Of a stretch of DNA of 23,556 bases, positions 1 to 7,195 are shown piece by piece. Source of the stretch: a virus; IMG/VR virus record IMGVR_UViG_3300017735_000104, positions 1 to 23,556 of that record. One strand, written 5' to 3'. The notes under the pieces are model-generated. The model searched no databases. It was not told the origin of the DNA and saw nothing but the letters and a program-made list of their open reading frames with translations. The position numbers were made by a program, and so were the translations under genes. The stretch's first letter is position 1. The number at the start of each line of letters is the position of its first letter.

Positions 1-22
1 ATTAAAAGGTAAAAAATAAATT

Positions 23-106
23 ATGAAAAAAGTAACTAAAGGACAATTTTTATTACAGTTAGCGGTAATAAGCCTAGCGGCAGTAATTATATTTTTAATA
101 TTTTAA
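23..106 (+). CDS. 27-residue membrane peptide
   Basis: A short ORF starting MKKVTKGQFL followed by an almost entirely hydrophobic stretch (about residues 9-27) that can form one membrane-spanning helix, with a basic N-terminus expected to stay in the cytoplasm. It sits 12 bases before the next small gene on the same strand and is preceded by an A-rich leader with AAGG at 6-9, too far from the ATG to be a good ribosome site. Function not recognised. Single-span peptides of this size are common near phage structural or lysis genes, but nothing here identifies it as a holin. It could also be a chance ORF; the tight tiling with its neighbours argues for a gene. Confidence 0.5.
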   Translation: MKKVTKGQFLLQLAVISLAAVIIFLIF

Positions 107-118
107 AATAATTAAATT

Positions 119-250
119 ATGGCGAAAAAAAGAAAAAAAGCACCCAGCTGTTGGAAAGGTTACGTTGCTAAAGGAAAAAAGAAATCACCTAGTGGTAAAA
201 AAACTAAAGGTGGTAAGTTTAAAATGGTAAACAACTGTGTTAAGAAATAA
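119..250 (+). CDS. 43-residue Lys-rich basic protein
   Basis: A 43-residue ORF beginning MAKKRKKAPS and ending NNCVKK. About 40 percent of residues are Lys or Arg, with two Cys (near residues 11 and 40) and Gly-Lys repeats. The stop codon TAA shares its last base with the ATG of the next gene (TAATG), the usual sign of translational coupling. Composition suggests nucleic-acid binding, or a minor virion component that neutralises DNA, but no family is recognised. It resembles in style the next gene, also a small Lys/Arg-rich protein with C-terminal Cys, so the two may have related jobs. Confidence 0.6.
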   Translation: MAKKRKKAPSCWKGYVAKGKKKSPSGKKTKGGKFKMVNNCVKK

Positions 251-498
251 TGGCTATACGTAAAACTACTAAAGGAAAAGGTCGTAACTTTCGTACAACA
301 AAAGAAGGTGCGGGTATGACTAAAAAAGGTGTAAGAGCTTATAGGAAGAAAAACCCTGGAAGTAAATTAAAAACTGCAGTTACTGGTAAAGTTAAACCGG
401 GAAGTAAAGCTGCTAAAAGAAGAAAATCATTCTGCGCTAGATCAAAAGGCTGGACCGGTGAAAGAGGCAAAGCCGCTAGACGTAGATGGAGATGTTAA
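250..498 (+). CDS. Small basic marine-phage protein, DUF6321-like
   Basis: An 82-residue very basic protein. It contains an AGMTKKGVRAYRKKNPGS segment, then GKVKPGSKAAKRRKSFCARS, and ends in RWRC. The pattern Thr-x-x-Gly-x-x-x-Tyr, NPGSKLKTAV, Lys/Arg-rich linker, SFCAR-S and a terminal Trp-x-Cys matches the small protein family I know as DUF6321, frequent in marine phages; that name is from memory, not a search. Function unknown, and the charge suggests DNA binding or packaging. It overlaps the upstream stop by one base. A longer frame that overlaps its 3' end opens at 458, but the better start of the following gene is 503. Confidence 0.75.
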   Translation: MAIRKTTKGKGRNFRTTKEGAGMTKKGVRAYRKKNPGSKLKTAVTGKVKPGSKAAKRRKSFCARSKGWTGERGKAARRRWRC

Positions 499-502
499 CA
501 TT

Positions 503-745
503 ATGAAAAAAATTATAGTATTAATGGTATTAATATTCAGTTTGAATATAAATGCACAACAAAGACAAAGACAACCTAAAGATAAATGTATAAGTACATC
601 AATAATTGAGAATAGAGAAAATGTATTTGTTACTAAAAAGAACAAATGTACTAATACTAAAACTACAAAAGTCTACACTATAGAAGAGTGGAAAAAGTTG
701 TTAGAAAAAAGAAGGAAAGAAGCACTTAAAAGAAGAAAGAAATAA
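503..745 (+). CDS. Small secreted protein with signal peptide
   Basis: I start this 80-residue protein at the ATG at 503 (MKKIIVLMVLIFSLNINAQQ) rather than the upstream in-frame ATG at 458, because 503 gives a textbook signal peptide: two Lys, about 13 hydrophobic residues and an AQQ cleavage region. The NINAQ ending is typical of Flavobacteriia secreted proteins. The mature part has two Cys (in KDKCIST and KNKCTNT) about 19 residues apart, which could form one disulfide, and a very basic C-terminus rich in KRRK. It presumably acts in the periplasm or at the envelope, and may be lysis- or exclusion-related. No family recognised. Confidence 0.65.
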   Translation: MKKIIVLMVLIFSLNINAQQRQRQPKDKCISTSIIENRENVFVTKKNKCTNTKTTKVYTIEEWKKLLEKRRKEALKRRKK

Positions 746-868
746 GTGAAGTTTTTTGATTTAAATAATAATGGAAAGTATGATTGGTGGGAATATATCC
801 TACCAATTTTATTATTACTATGTATTGAAGTTATTGCTGAGCTTTTGGCAAAATTTTTGATATCTTAG
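746..868 (+). CDS. 40-residue membrane protein with EF-hand-like loop
   Basis: This ORF starts with GTG directly after the preceding stop (TAAGTG) and encodes VKFFDLNNNGKYDWWEYILP followed by a hydrophobic helix (about residues 18-38). The N-terminus DLNNNGKYDWWE fits a calcium-binding EF-hand or dockerin loop (D-x-N-x-x-G-x-x-D-x-x-E). Function unknown. Its last 38 bases overlap, tail to tail, the end of the minus-strand glycosyltransferase gene, so the rightward and leftward transcripts must converge here. The junction start, membrane helix and acidic loop make it plausible as a real gene, though it is short. Confidence 0.55.
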   Translation: MKFFDLNNNGKYDWWEYILPILLLLCIEVIAELLAKFLIS

Positions 869-1637
869 AATATCTAGGAGCTGTTTTCATAATCTTTAAT
901 CCATTCATCCAGCCAGTGTAAGGTACTTCGCCTGCTTTCAAATCACTGAGCATATGCCAATTTATAATACCTCTTCTTTTAAGAGAGCTCATATATTGTT
1001 GTTCCATATCTTTATCGTGTGCTGGTCTATCTAACACATATACTGGTAGATGCCAACTATGAGGATTACAATTACTTACTTTGCCACGTTTATCACGTGG
1101 TCTTTTATTTATAGTTTTAGCAAAGAAATCAAAACCTATAAGATCAATACTTTTGTATGTCTTTATTTTATCAATAAACCATACAATACTTATAAATCCT
1201 GCACTAGGTCTGTAATCATTCACACCTAATAAATCTTTATCAAACTCTTTCATTATACTTACCAACTCATCATCAGAATACATCTCTGTATATTTGGGAA
1301 AATCTTTTGGTAATCTCTCCTCCAATATCCAATCCTTCAACATTAAATTACCTCTACATCTATTAATTAGAATTTCAGTATTTTTAAATTTACCTGATTC
1401 AAATTCTTCCTTAACGCTATTATATGATGGGGCTCTAAATTGACCAGTTATCCATATGTCACATTTAGTCCCTAAAGACTGTTCTTGTAACTCATTAGCC
1501 TCAATAGCTCTTCCAAATCTGACTACAATATCATAACTGTCAATAAACTCTGCGAGTTTATGATTCATAATCTCTACAGAGTTACCGACAAATATAATAC
1601 GTTTATCTTTTACAAACTGTTGTATACTCTCCACCAT
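831..1637 (-). CDS. GT29 (sialyltransferase)-like glycosyltransferase
   Basis: A 268-residue protein with the signature of family GT29, enzymes that transfer a sugar from a CMP-activated donor. The large sialyl-motif-like region is residues 13-60: IIFVGNSVEIM, then IDSYDIVVRFGRA, then CDIWITG. A small-motif-like region is at 143-170 (RPSAGFISIVWF then IDLIGFDFF), and a His near 207 (HDKD-ME) sits where the very small motif is expected. GT29-like proteins occur in marine phages. Substrate cannot be read from sequence: it could be a virion glycan, a host surface glycan or modified DNA. It overlaps the upstream glycosyltransferase by 28 bases and is the last gene of the leftward train. Confidence 0.75.
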   Translation of the reverse strand: MVESIQQFVKDKRIIFVGNSVEIMNHKLAEFIDSYDIVVRFGRAIEANELQEQSLGTKCDIWITGQFRAPSYNSVKEEFESGKFKNTEILINRCRGNLMLKDWILEERLPKDFPKYTEMYSDDELVSIMKEFDKDLLGVNDYRPSAGFISIVWFIDKIKTYKSIDLIGFDFFAKTINKRPRDKRGKVSNCNPHSWHLPVYVLDRPAHDKDMEQQYMSSLKRRGIINWHMLSDLKAGEVPYTGWMNGLKIMKTAPRYSKISKILPKAQQ

Positions 1638-2263
1638 TCTTCAGAAGCTTCTGCATCTCTATGGTCATCAAACCAAGGTCCGCCGTTTGTATAATGTAAT
1701 GCTTTAGCACCTTTTAAATCATAATGTCCAACTAAACAATTATATTTTTTAGGTATTGAACCTATATTATCTTCATGTATAAAATGGAATTCGTGTAGTT
1801 GTGCTGGTGTTGCTTTATCCAAATATTCTTTTGATAATTTCTTTTCAAATTCATTACATCTAAATAACATTAAACTAGACCAGTTCTTTTTTGGGTATGA
1901 TTTATTTTTTACACCGTCCATTTTATTTGCTTCAGCTTCATAGTCATCATGCTTAACAACTGCCATAGGCTGCATTTGATTTACATACCTTCTTATTACT
2001 CTTGGATCGCCTTTCCATAAAAAATCATTATCACAAAACATTGCTATCCCTCTGTAATTACATAAAAGAGGCACATAAAATCTTGTAAAAGAAAATTCAG
2101 TTGATTCCCCTTCTACATCTTCCCTGCCATACAAGCCTGATTCTTTTAATTTATCTTTGTTTAGCCAAGTTATATCTGCGTCTGGCCAGTAATTTCTAAT
2201 AGATTTTTCGCAAACTTTTGTTGCGTCTTTAAATCTTGAGTCGTGTCCTATAAATATTCTCAT
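1610..2263 (-). CDS. GT8/GT-A-like glycosyltransferase with DxD motif
   Basis: I use the ATG at 2263, four bases from the upstream stop, giving a 217-residue protein starting MRIFIGHDSRFKDAT; an in-frame extension to 2332 lies inside the cupin gene. The N-terminal beta strand followed by D-S-R, the region SFTRFYVPLLC and the acidic triplet D78-N79-D80 (FCDND) are typical of GT-A fold, metal-dependent, nucleotide-sugar glycosyltransferases such as GT8. The C-terminus has H-Y-T-N-G-G-PW, like the donor-binding end of GT8 enzymes. Donor and acceptor unknown. It lies between a cupin gene and a GT29-like gene, suggesting a joint glycan pathway. Confidence 0.65.
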   Translation of the reverse strand: MRIFIGHDSRFKDATKVCEKSIRNYWPDADITWLNKDKLKESGLYGREDVEGESTEFSFTRFYVPLLCNYRGIAMFCDNDFLWKGDPRVIRRYVNQMQPMAVVKHDDYEAEANKMDGVKNKSYPKKNWSSLMLFRCNEFEKKLSKEYLDKATPAQLHEFHFIHEDNIGSIPKKYNCLVGHYDLKGAKALHYTNGGPWFDDHRDAEASEEWWRVYNSL

Positions 2264-2264
2264 G

Positions 2265-2609
2265 TTATATTTTTTTACCTGATGTTCTTCTGTTAATATC
2301 GTCATGATTAAATTCAGCCCAATATAACTCAAAAGCTACACCGTCTTTTAATCCTTCAAATTGATGGAACTTACCGGGTTTTACCATAGTAAAATCACCA
2401 GCTTTTAATATTGTTTCGTCTACAAGACCTTGATCATCTTGCCATACTCTTATAAGCATTTCACCGGATTCAACGAAAAATCCGTTCCATTTATATTTAT
2501 GTTCATGTTCTGAACATTTAAATCCTTTATTGTATTCTATCCTGTGGAATTCTAATACACCATTTTTGTGTATCATTTCTGTTGCACCCCAAACTTTTCC
2601 TGCTTTCAT
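2265..2609 (-). CDS. Cupin-domain protein
   Basis: A 114-residue single-domain cupin. Motif 1 is seen as H35-x-H37 followed by WNGFFVESGE; motif 2 is LKAGDFTMVKPGKFHQFEG with H82. These give the three His expected to bind a metal. Small cupins act as sugar isomerases or epimerases, dioxygenases or sensors; the position between a JmjC oxygenase and two glycosyltransferases favours a role in sugar or modified-substrate processing, but that is inference. Its start overlaps the JmjC gene by 4 bases (ATGA), so the two are translationally coupled. Confidence 0.75.
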   Translation of the reverse strand: MKAGKVWGATEMIHKNGVLEFHRIEYNKGFKCSEHEHKYKWNGFFVESGEMLIRVWQDDQGLVDETILKAGDFTMVKPGKFHQFEGLKDGVAFELYWAEFNHDDINRRTSGKKI

Positions 2610-3406
2610 AATTTATTAAAATAAGGTTTAGACCAATTGGCTTTATTCATGAGTCTAGCTCGACTCTTTGGTTTTTGTTTTTGTTCTGGTTCCCAATTAA
2701 TCCAAACGGGTCTTTTGTTTTGTTTATTTGTAGTTACTTTAAATTTTTCAATTGATTGGTTTTCTTTATTCTTAAAGTGTATACTAATTAATATTCTAGG
2801 CCCAATAGTATCAACTTTATGATATTGGTATTGTGGTATGTATAGCAAATCACCTGGTTCTAAAATAAACTCTTCTGCTATTTCAGTTGGTTTATTAGGT
2901 GCAAACTCTTTATACACTGTCCATTTAGTTTTACCTTGTGTATGGAATAAAAAGTTTTCAGTTCCATCTGCATGAGCTGGAAATGATTTTGAATTAGCTT
3001 TAGGCGAGGCATACACGTTAGCTTGCCCAGGACCAAAATACTTTTCAAACTCAAAGCATATATTAACTAATCCTTCTTTTTCATATTCAACAAATGGAAT
3101 AACAAAAGTTCTATTTTTGTCGGCCCATTGTTTATACATGTCTTCTTTAGATAAAAACACCTCTTTTAATTTCTTATTTCGTACTTTATCTAAACACCAT
3201 CGACCATCGCCTTTTTTACGATAATCAATAATTTGTAAACCTTTTACGTGTGGATATCTATTTAAATAATTATTAAAATCATCCCACGTGAATAAATCTT
3301 TAAATTTATTTCTTCTAATAACTAAGTGTCTTTTACCCCAATAATTTTTAAAGAAGTTTGCAACACCTACCGGTTCTAATATTTGTTCTATTGTTATTTT
3401 ATCCAT
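2606..3406 (-). CDS. JmjC/Cupin_4-type Fe(II)/2-oxoglutarate oxygenase
   Basis: A 266-residue protein related to the Cupin_4 (ribosomal oxygenase/YcfD-like) family. The N-terminus has the family phrase F-x-x-x-YWGKRHLVIRR. The iron-binding facial triad is visible as H145-x-D147 (FPAHADGTENF) and H196 (QYQYHKV), and LEPGDLLYIP before it is the usual cupin turn. Members hydroxylate ribosomal proteins or other protein side chains using 2-oxoglutarate and oxygen. A phage copy could modify a host ribosomal or RNA polymerase protein, or prepare an acceptor for the glycosyltransferases next door. Overlaps nrdA by 8 bases and the cupin by 4. Confidence 0.75.
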   Translation of the reverse strand: MDKITIEQILEPVGVANFFKNYWGKRHLVIRRNKFKDLFTWDDFNNYLNRYPHVKGLQIIDYRKKGDGRWCLDKVRNKKLKEVFLSKEDMYKQWADKNRTFVIPFVEYEKEGLVNICFEFEKYFGPGQANVYASPKANSKSFPAHADGTENFLFHTQGKTKWTVYKEFAPNKPTEIAEEFILEPGDLLYIPQYQYHKVDTIGPRILISIHFKNKENQSIEKFKVTTNKQNKRPVWINWEPEQKQKPKSRARLMNKANWSKPYFNKL

Positions 3407-5123
3407 CGCAAGCTAAACAGTTTTCATCCATAGCTTGTTCAGCAATATCGCCTCTAAGCACAGATTCGGTTCTCATATAATATAATGTTTTAATCCCTTT
3501 TTTCCATGCAGCCATATGAACTTTATTAATCCACTTAGGAGATGCAACAGCCGGGAAGGCTAAGTTTAAACTAACTGATTGATCAATATATTGTTGACGT
3601 ATACCAGCTTGGTTAACTAATTCTAATTGATTTATTTCTTTAAATGTTTTAAAGACTTCTTTTAAAGGTATATCATTATACTTACCTATCATAATGTTAT
3701 CAAGTGCTTTTATACCTTGTACTGAACCACCATCTTTTAAGATTCTGTTCCAGATTTTTTCGTTGTCAAGTTTATGTTTCTTTAGAGCTTTTTTAAGCGT
3801 AGGGTTTTTCCGTATGAACGTGCCTTTTGCGCTTTGCTCAGTAAATACGTTTGCAGCCCAAGGTTCGATACCTGGGGAAACATTTCCACTAAGTTTGCTA
3901 TTGCTGACAGTAGGAGCAATAGCGCGTAAATGAGTGTTACGCATAGCAGAGCCGCGACACCAAAGGGGTTCCCCGAACTCCTCAGCCAATGCCATAGACG
4001 CTCTTTCCGATTCAATTTTAATTTGACTAAATATTCTTCTTGTTTCATATTGTGATAATAATCCTTCAAAAGGTAAACCTTTTTCTTGTAAGTATGTATG
4101 CCAACCTAAAACTCCTAATCCTAATGCTCTTCCTTTTTCAGCTGATCTTACTGAATTATGAAATCCAACTTTACCTTTTGATTTTTGTATAAATTCTTCT
4201 AAGACACCATCTAAAAACCATATACTATCGTATATTAGATTTGTGTTTTTCCATTCATCGTACTTAGCTATATTTAACGATGATAAACAACAAACGAATG
4301 AATGTGATTCATCAGTATGTAATGTAATTTCACTACATATGTTTGTCATGTGTACTTTTAAGCCGTGCTTTCTGTAAGCTGCTGGGTTACCCTTGTTTGT
4401 ATTTCCCTTAAATAAAATATAAGGTTCTCCAGTTGCTTTACGTTTTTGAAGTAGCTTACCCCATAACCTCCTCGCATCTTTATCTCCGACATCAAGTCTT
4501 CGCATGAACTTGTCGCCGACCACAACGCACTGGTGTAAGTTGAGCGACTGACGATTAACGTCTCCTTTAGGTTCTCTAATTTCCAACCACTCTTCAAAGT
4601 CGGGGTGATCAATATTAATATTAACGCTTGCAGCTCCTCTTCGGACAGATCCTTGATTCGTCGCGAGTATAGTGCTATCGTAGATTTTACAAAAAGGCAC
4701 AGTTCCATCAGATGTTCCATTTCCAGTTATATTTGCGCCAGCGGGTCTGATCATATTAAGTCCGATACCAACTCCACCGCCGTGCTTTGCGAGTAGCATC
4801 ATCTCTAGGTTTTTCATTCCGATCTCATATATTGAGTCCCCTACATCAATACCAAAACATGATATTGGCAAACCTCTATCTGTGCCTGTATTAGACAACA
4901 CAGGAGAAGCTAAACATAGCCAACCTTTCCATATGTAATCAAAAAAGATTTCAGCCAATTCTGGGCGATTTAAACGCTTAGCTACAGCAACACAAACACG
5001 TGTATAAGCTTCACGTGGAGTTTCACCATTGAATAAATAACCACCAGTTATAGTTTTTTTGTAAACATCAGTATCTCCCCAGCTAGGGTAATCAATACCT
5101 TTTTTCCAATCTTTATTCCACAT
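3399..5123 (-). CDS. nrdA: Class I ribonucleotide reductase, large subunit
   Basis: A 574-residue R1 subunit that reduces ribonucleotides to deoxyribonucleotides with the NrdB radical. Visible active-site residues: first redox Cys C89 (PISCFG), the NICSE loop with N261, thiyl C263 and E265, second redox Cys around C278-C279 (FVCCLSS), the radical-transfer pair Y548-Y549 (KTLYYMRT), and C-terminal shuttle cysteines C569 and C572 (ENCLACDG). At 574 residues it is far shorter than E. coli NrdA (about 760) and begins directly with the catalytic region, so the N-terminal ATP-cone is absent and overall activity regulation is probably lost, as in many phage enzymes. It forms a unit with nrdB, separated by a small membrane protein gene. 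Confidence 0.95.
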   Translation of the reverse strand: MWNKDWKKGIDYPSWGDTDVYKKTITGGYLFNGETPREAYTRVCVAVAKRLNRPELAEIFFDYIWKGWLCLASPVLSNTGTDRGLPISCFGIDVGDSIYEIGMKNLEMMLLAKHGGGVGIGLNMIRPAGANITGNGTSDGTVPFCKIYDSTILATNQGSVRRGAASVNINIDHPDFEEWLEIREPKGDVNRQSLNLHQCVVVGDKFMRRLDVGDKDARRLWGKLLQKRKATGEPYILFKGNTNKGNPAAYRKHGLKVHMTNICSEITLHTDESHSFVCCLSSLNIAKYDEWKNTNLIYDSIWFLDGVLEEFIQKSKGKVGFHNSVRSAEKGRALGLGVLGWHTYLQEKGLPFEGLLSQYETRRIFSQIKIESERASMALAEEFGEPLWCRGSAMRNTHLRAIAPTVSNSKLSGNVSPGIEPWAANVFTEQSAKGTFIRKNPTLKKALKKHKLDNEKIWNRILKDGGSVQGIKALDNIMIGKYNDIPLKEVFKTFKEINQLELVNQAGIRQQYIDQSVSLNLAFPAVASPKWINKVHMAAWKKGIKTLYYMRTESVLRGDIAEQAMDENCLACDG

Positions 5124-5124
5124 A

Positions 5125-5379
5125 TTATATAGTTATTAAATGTTTTATCCAAGCAAATAAACCATTAAGATTTAATGCTACTAAGTTCCATTGTTTTCTT
5201 GATCCAGTCTGTATCATGACGCAAATAAAACCTACTATGTATAGCATAGGTTCTAAAGTCCATTGCGCTGCCACTAAAAAACCAGCACCCATATATCCAA
5301 TACGAGTAGCCATTCTTTCTAATGGTTTTAATTGTCTTCTTCTTTCAACAAGAAATTTTCTTATTTTATAGTTTACCAT
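5125..5379 (-). CDS. 84-residue membrane protein between nrdB and nrdA
   Basis: A basic N-terminus (residues 1-24) is followed by two hydrophobic segments (about 27-38 and 43-58) and a C-terminal amphipathic stretch, ALNLNGLFAWIKH. The topology and the phrase KQWNLVALNLNGLFAWIK recall one repeat of small transporter folds such as PnuC or SWEET, but this similarity is weak and I do not assign a function. Its start overlaps the nrdB stop by 7 bases and its stop is one base before the nrdA ATG, so it is translated as part of the ribonucleotide reductase operon. It could tether the reductase to membrane or simply be a passenger. Confidence 0.7.
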   Translation of the reverse strand: MVNYKIRKFLVERRRQLKPLERMATRIGYMGAGFLVAAQWTLEPMLYIVGFICVMIQTGSRKQWNLVALNLNGLFAWIKHLITI

Positions 5380-6350
5380 ATATCTTCAAAATCTTCGCCT
5401 TCATTCGGTTTACTATAGTCAGTCGGCCTAACAGCAAAGAAATCAGTGTGAGTGTGACCCCCGGTAAGATGATCAAACCAAGCCATTTTATCAATTGACT
5501 TTTGGTCATATTCAAACTTAAATTTTCCTTCTGCTTTATAACCCAATTCTTTAATTTTATCACCTGTACGTTTTTTAATAAAATGTTGGAGGTCATATTT
5601 TGTTATACCTTCAATATCACCCATTTCAAATAACTTAGATATATAAGTCATTTCAGCATTGTGCATCGTTAAAGCTGCATCATATACATGCTCTTTACAT
5701 TCTTCTTTTAATCCTGGTATTTGTGAACACATGTGTCTAAATAATTGACAACCCATTTTAGAATGTAATGATTCATCTCTTACAGACCATTTCATTTGTT
5801 GGCCAATACCTTTCAGTAAGTTACGCATTTGAAAACTGTATAACACAGCAAATGCAGAATACAAACTAACGCCTTCTGCAAAGGCTGAAAACGTAGCTAA
5901 CGATTTACCTATCCCTACAGGATCATTACCCTCATAAGCAACTAAGTTATCAAACCTAGCGGCTGTTGCGGGCTCATGTAAGAACGCTTCATAATCTTCT
6001 AAGCCTAATGTTTCATTTAAATAACTGTATGCAACTGCGTGGATAGTCTCTTGACTTCCAAACATCATTGCCATTTGTTGAATCTCATGTTTCGGGAACC
6101 AAGATACAACTTTTTGCGTCCAGTAGTCGGAGACAGCGCATTCGGTTTGTGCGAAGCCGAGTAGTATGTTTCCAACAAGGTTTTTTTCTTTATCATTTAA
6201 TTTTTCATTCCAATCTTTAACATCACCAGACATAGGTATTTCGGTATGTAACCAAAACGCTTGTGCCTGTTTTAACCAACCTTCAGTATAATACTCTGGG
6301 TATTCAAAAGGTTTATAAGGTATTCTTTCAGTGAATAGTGGTGCTGCCAT
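5373..6350 (-). CDS. nrdB: Class I ribonucleotide reductase, small subunit
   Basis: A 325-residue R2 subunit that holds the dimetal radical centre. Expected ligands are present: E101 and H104 (SQETIH), E159 (FAEGVSL), E193 and H196 (RDESLH); Y108 (HAVAY) aligns with the radical tyrosine of E. coli (ETIH-x-x-x-Y). The first ligand, Asp in classical class Ia, is Glu here (E70, in AQTECAVSDYW). The acidic C-terminal tail GEDFEDIW is the R1-docking peptide. No N-terminal ATP-cone. The Glu/Tyr combination is discussed under findings. The gene overlaps the next by 7 bases; the starting ATG at 6350 is one base after the stop of the small upstream gene. Confidence 0.93.
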   Translation of the reverse strand: MAAPLFTERIPYKPFEYPEYYTEGWLKQAQAFWLHTEIPMSGDVKDWNEKLNDKEKNLVGNILLGFAQTECAVSDYWTQKVVSWFPKHEIQQMAMMFGSQETIHAVAYSYLNETLGLEDYEAFLHEPATAARFDNLVAYEGNDPVGIGKSLATFSAFAEGVSLYSAFAVLYSFQMRNLLKGIGQQMKWSVRDESLHSKMGCQLFRHMCSQIPGLKEECKEHVYDAALTMHNAEMTYISKLFEMGDIEGITKYDLQHFIKKRTGDKIKELGYKAEGKFKFEYDQKSIDKMAWFDHLTGGHTHTDFFAVRPTDYSKPNEGEDFEDIW

Positions 6351-6351
6351 A

Positions 6352-6513
6352 TTAATTTTCTTTTTCTATTGCGAGATCTACAAATGGTAGATAAAATACT
6401 GTTTGTGTATGTGTTGGTCCTTCATAAGTTCTAACACCAAACAATATTCCTGGGTATACTCCTAGAGCCATACTCCAATTTTTATCTCCCTTGCCCTCTG
6501 TATTTTTTGACAT
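6352..6513 (-). CDS. 53-residue conserved-looking phage protein
   Basis: Begins MSKNTEGKGDKNWSMALGVY and contains GILFGVRTYEGPTHTQ and VFYLPFVDLAIE. The patterned alternation of hydrophobic residues suggests a small beta-sheet protein. Its stop is one base before the nrdB ATG, and its start lies 32 bases inside the upstream small gene, so it is coupled on both sides. I have the impression of similar short proteins beside nrdB in other marine phages, but this is memory and the function is unknown. Confidence 0.65.
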   Translation of the reverse strand: MSKNTEGKGDKNWSMALGVYPGILFGVRTYEGPTHTQTVFYLPFVDLAIEKEN

Positions 6514-6619
6514 AATTTTTACTTGATTTTAAATTTGACGTCTTAGATTTAGCGTGACAACCTGGACGTTTTGTTTTTGCTTTTCTTATATATTGAAATA
6601 TATTTATTTTTTTAGCCAT
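6482..6619 (-). CDS. 45-residue basic phage protein ending in YRGQGR
   Basis: Encodes MAKKINIFQY then RKAKTKRPGCHAKSKTSNLK and ends KNYVKKYRGQGR. The KRPG-x-HAKSKTS and SKNY...YRGQGR phrases are, to my recollection, strongly conserved in a family of tiny proteins of marine phages. About one third Lys/Arg, so nucleic-acid binding is likely. It overlaps both neighbours, which fits a packed, translated gene string. Function unknown. Confidence 0.75.
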   Translation of the reverse strand: MAKKINIFQYIRKAKTKRPGCHAKSKTSNLKSSKNYVKKYRGQGR

Positions 6620-6785
6620 AGCATTTTATTCCGTATTTATCATGTATATATTCTAAGTCTTTCCACTTTAGATGCCCACGTGCAGTTACGGTCCATTTAA
6701 TGAACGTATCAATTTTACGTTCTTTATATTTACGTCTTGCTAAATGCTTGGCTGACTCTGTAAAATTTCTACTACCTTGTCGCAT
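6612..6785 (-). CDS. 57-residue basic hypothetical protein
   Basis: A short ORF starting MRQGSRNFTESAKHLARRKY, followed by KIDTFIKWTVTARGHLKWKD and ending HDKYGIKCYG. It is basic with three Trp/aromatic clusters. Its first 46 bases overlap the end of the PDDEXK endonuclease gene in another frame and its stop overlaps the next ATG by 8 bases. No known family. The long overlap leaves the exact start open: there is no later Met, so if the true start is downstream it would have to be an alternative codon. Confidence 0.55.
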   Translation of the reverse strand: MRQGSRNFTESAKHLARRKYKERKIDTFIKWTVTARGHLKWKDLEYIHDKYGIKCYG

Positions 6786-7195
6786 TCTTTTTGATTTTGT
6801 GGTTTAAATAAAGTATAACTTGGGAACTGTTGAGTTACCAATCTTTTGAATAGTTTCCAACGCATTGGAAAAGATTCATTAGGTCTACCTTTTGTTTCAA
6901 TTATAAAGTCTTTACCAATAAAGTCTGGAGTATATTTAATAGGCAATACTCTTTTACTACCTCTATTTTTAAATAACCCTTTGCTATTAGCTTGTCTTTC
7001 ATGGCATTCGTTTTCAAAATGAAAACCATTTAATAATACAAATGTTTCGCCTTCGTATTTAGCTCGTATGTTTGCATTTTTTAAAGCAACATACATATAT
7101 TTTTCCAAGCCAGATGCAAATTTAATTCCATCGTATTCAACTTTTTTAGAAACTACAGGACCTCTTTTTTTTCTTCTATAGTATTTCTTCTTCAT
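6740..7195 (-). CDS. PDDEXK endonuclease (T7 endonuclease I / DUF1064-like)
   Basis: A 151-residue nuclease. A basic N-terminus (MKKKYYRRKKR) is followed by VEYDGIKFASGLEKYMY with E31, then KYTPDFIG with D91, and FIIETKGR with E100 and K102: the E...PD...E-x-K arrangement of the PD-(D/E)XK fold. The order and spacing resemble T7 endonuclease I and DUF1064 proteins, which resolve branched DNA such as Holliday junctions, or degrade host DNA. The neighbouring primase-helicase, exonuclease, ERF protein and ligase support a role in resolving replication or recombination intermediates before packaging. Confidence 0.8.
   Translation of the reverse strand: MKKKYYRRKKRGPVVSKKVEYDGIKFASGLEKYMYVALKNANIRAKYEGETFVLLNGFHFENECHERQANSKGLFKNRGSKRVLPIKYTPDFIGKDFIIETKGRPNESFPMRWKLFKRLVTQQFPSYTLFKPQNQKECDKVVEILQSQPSI

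Noticed and set aside
3694-4796. Open frames inside nrdA in other frames (79, 95, 120 and 63 codons)
   Set aside because: They overlap a gene with intact catalytic residues across its full length and show no plausible start signals or domains.
6620-6640. TTCCGTATTTATC, resembling the first block of the repeated promoter element
   Set aside because: It has no GGATAATAT partner at the fixed spacing and lies inside a coding gene, so it is a chance match.
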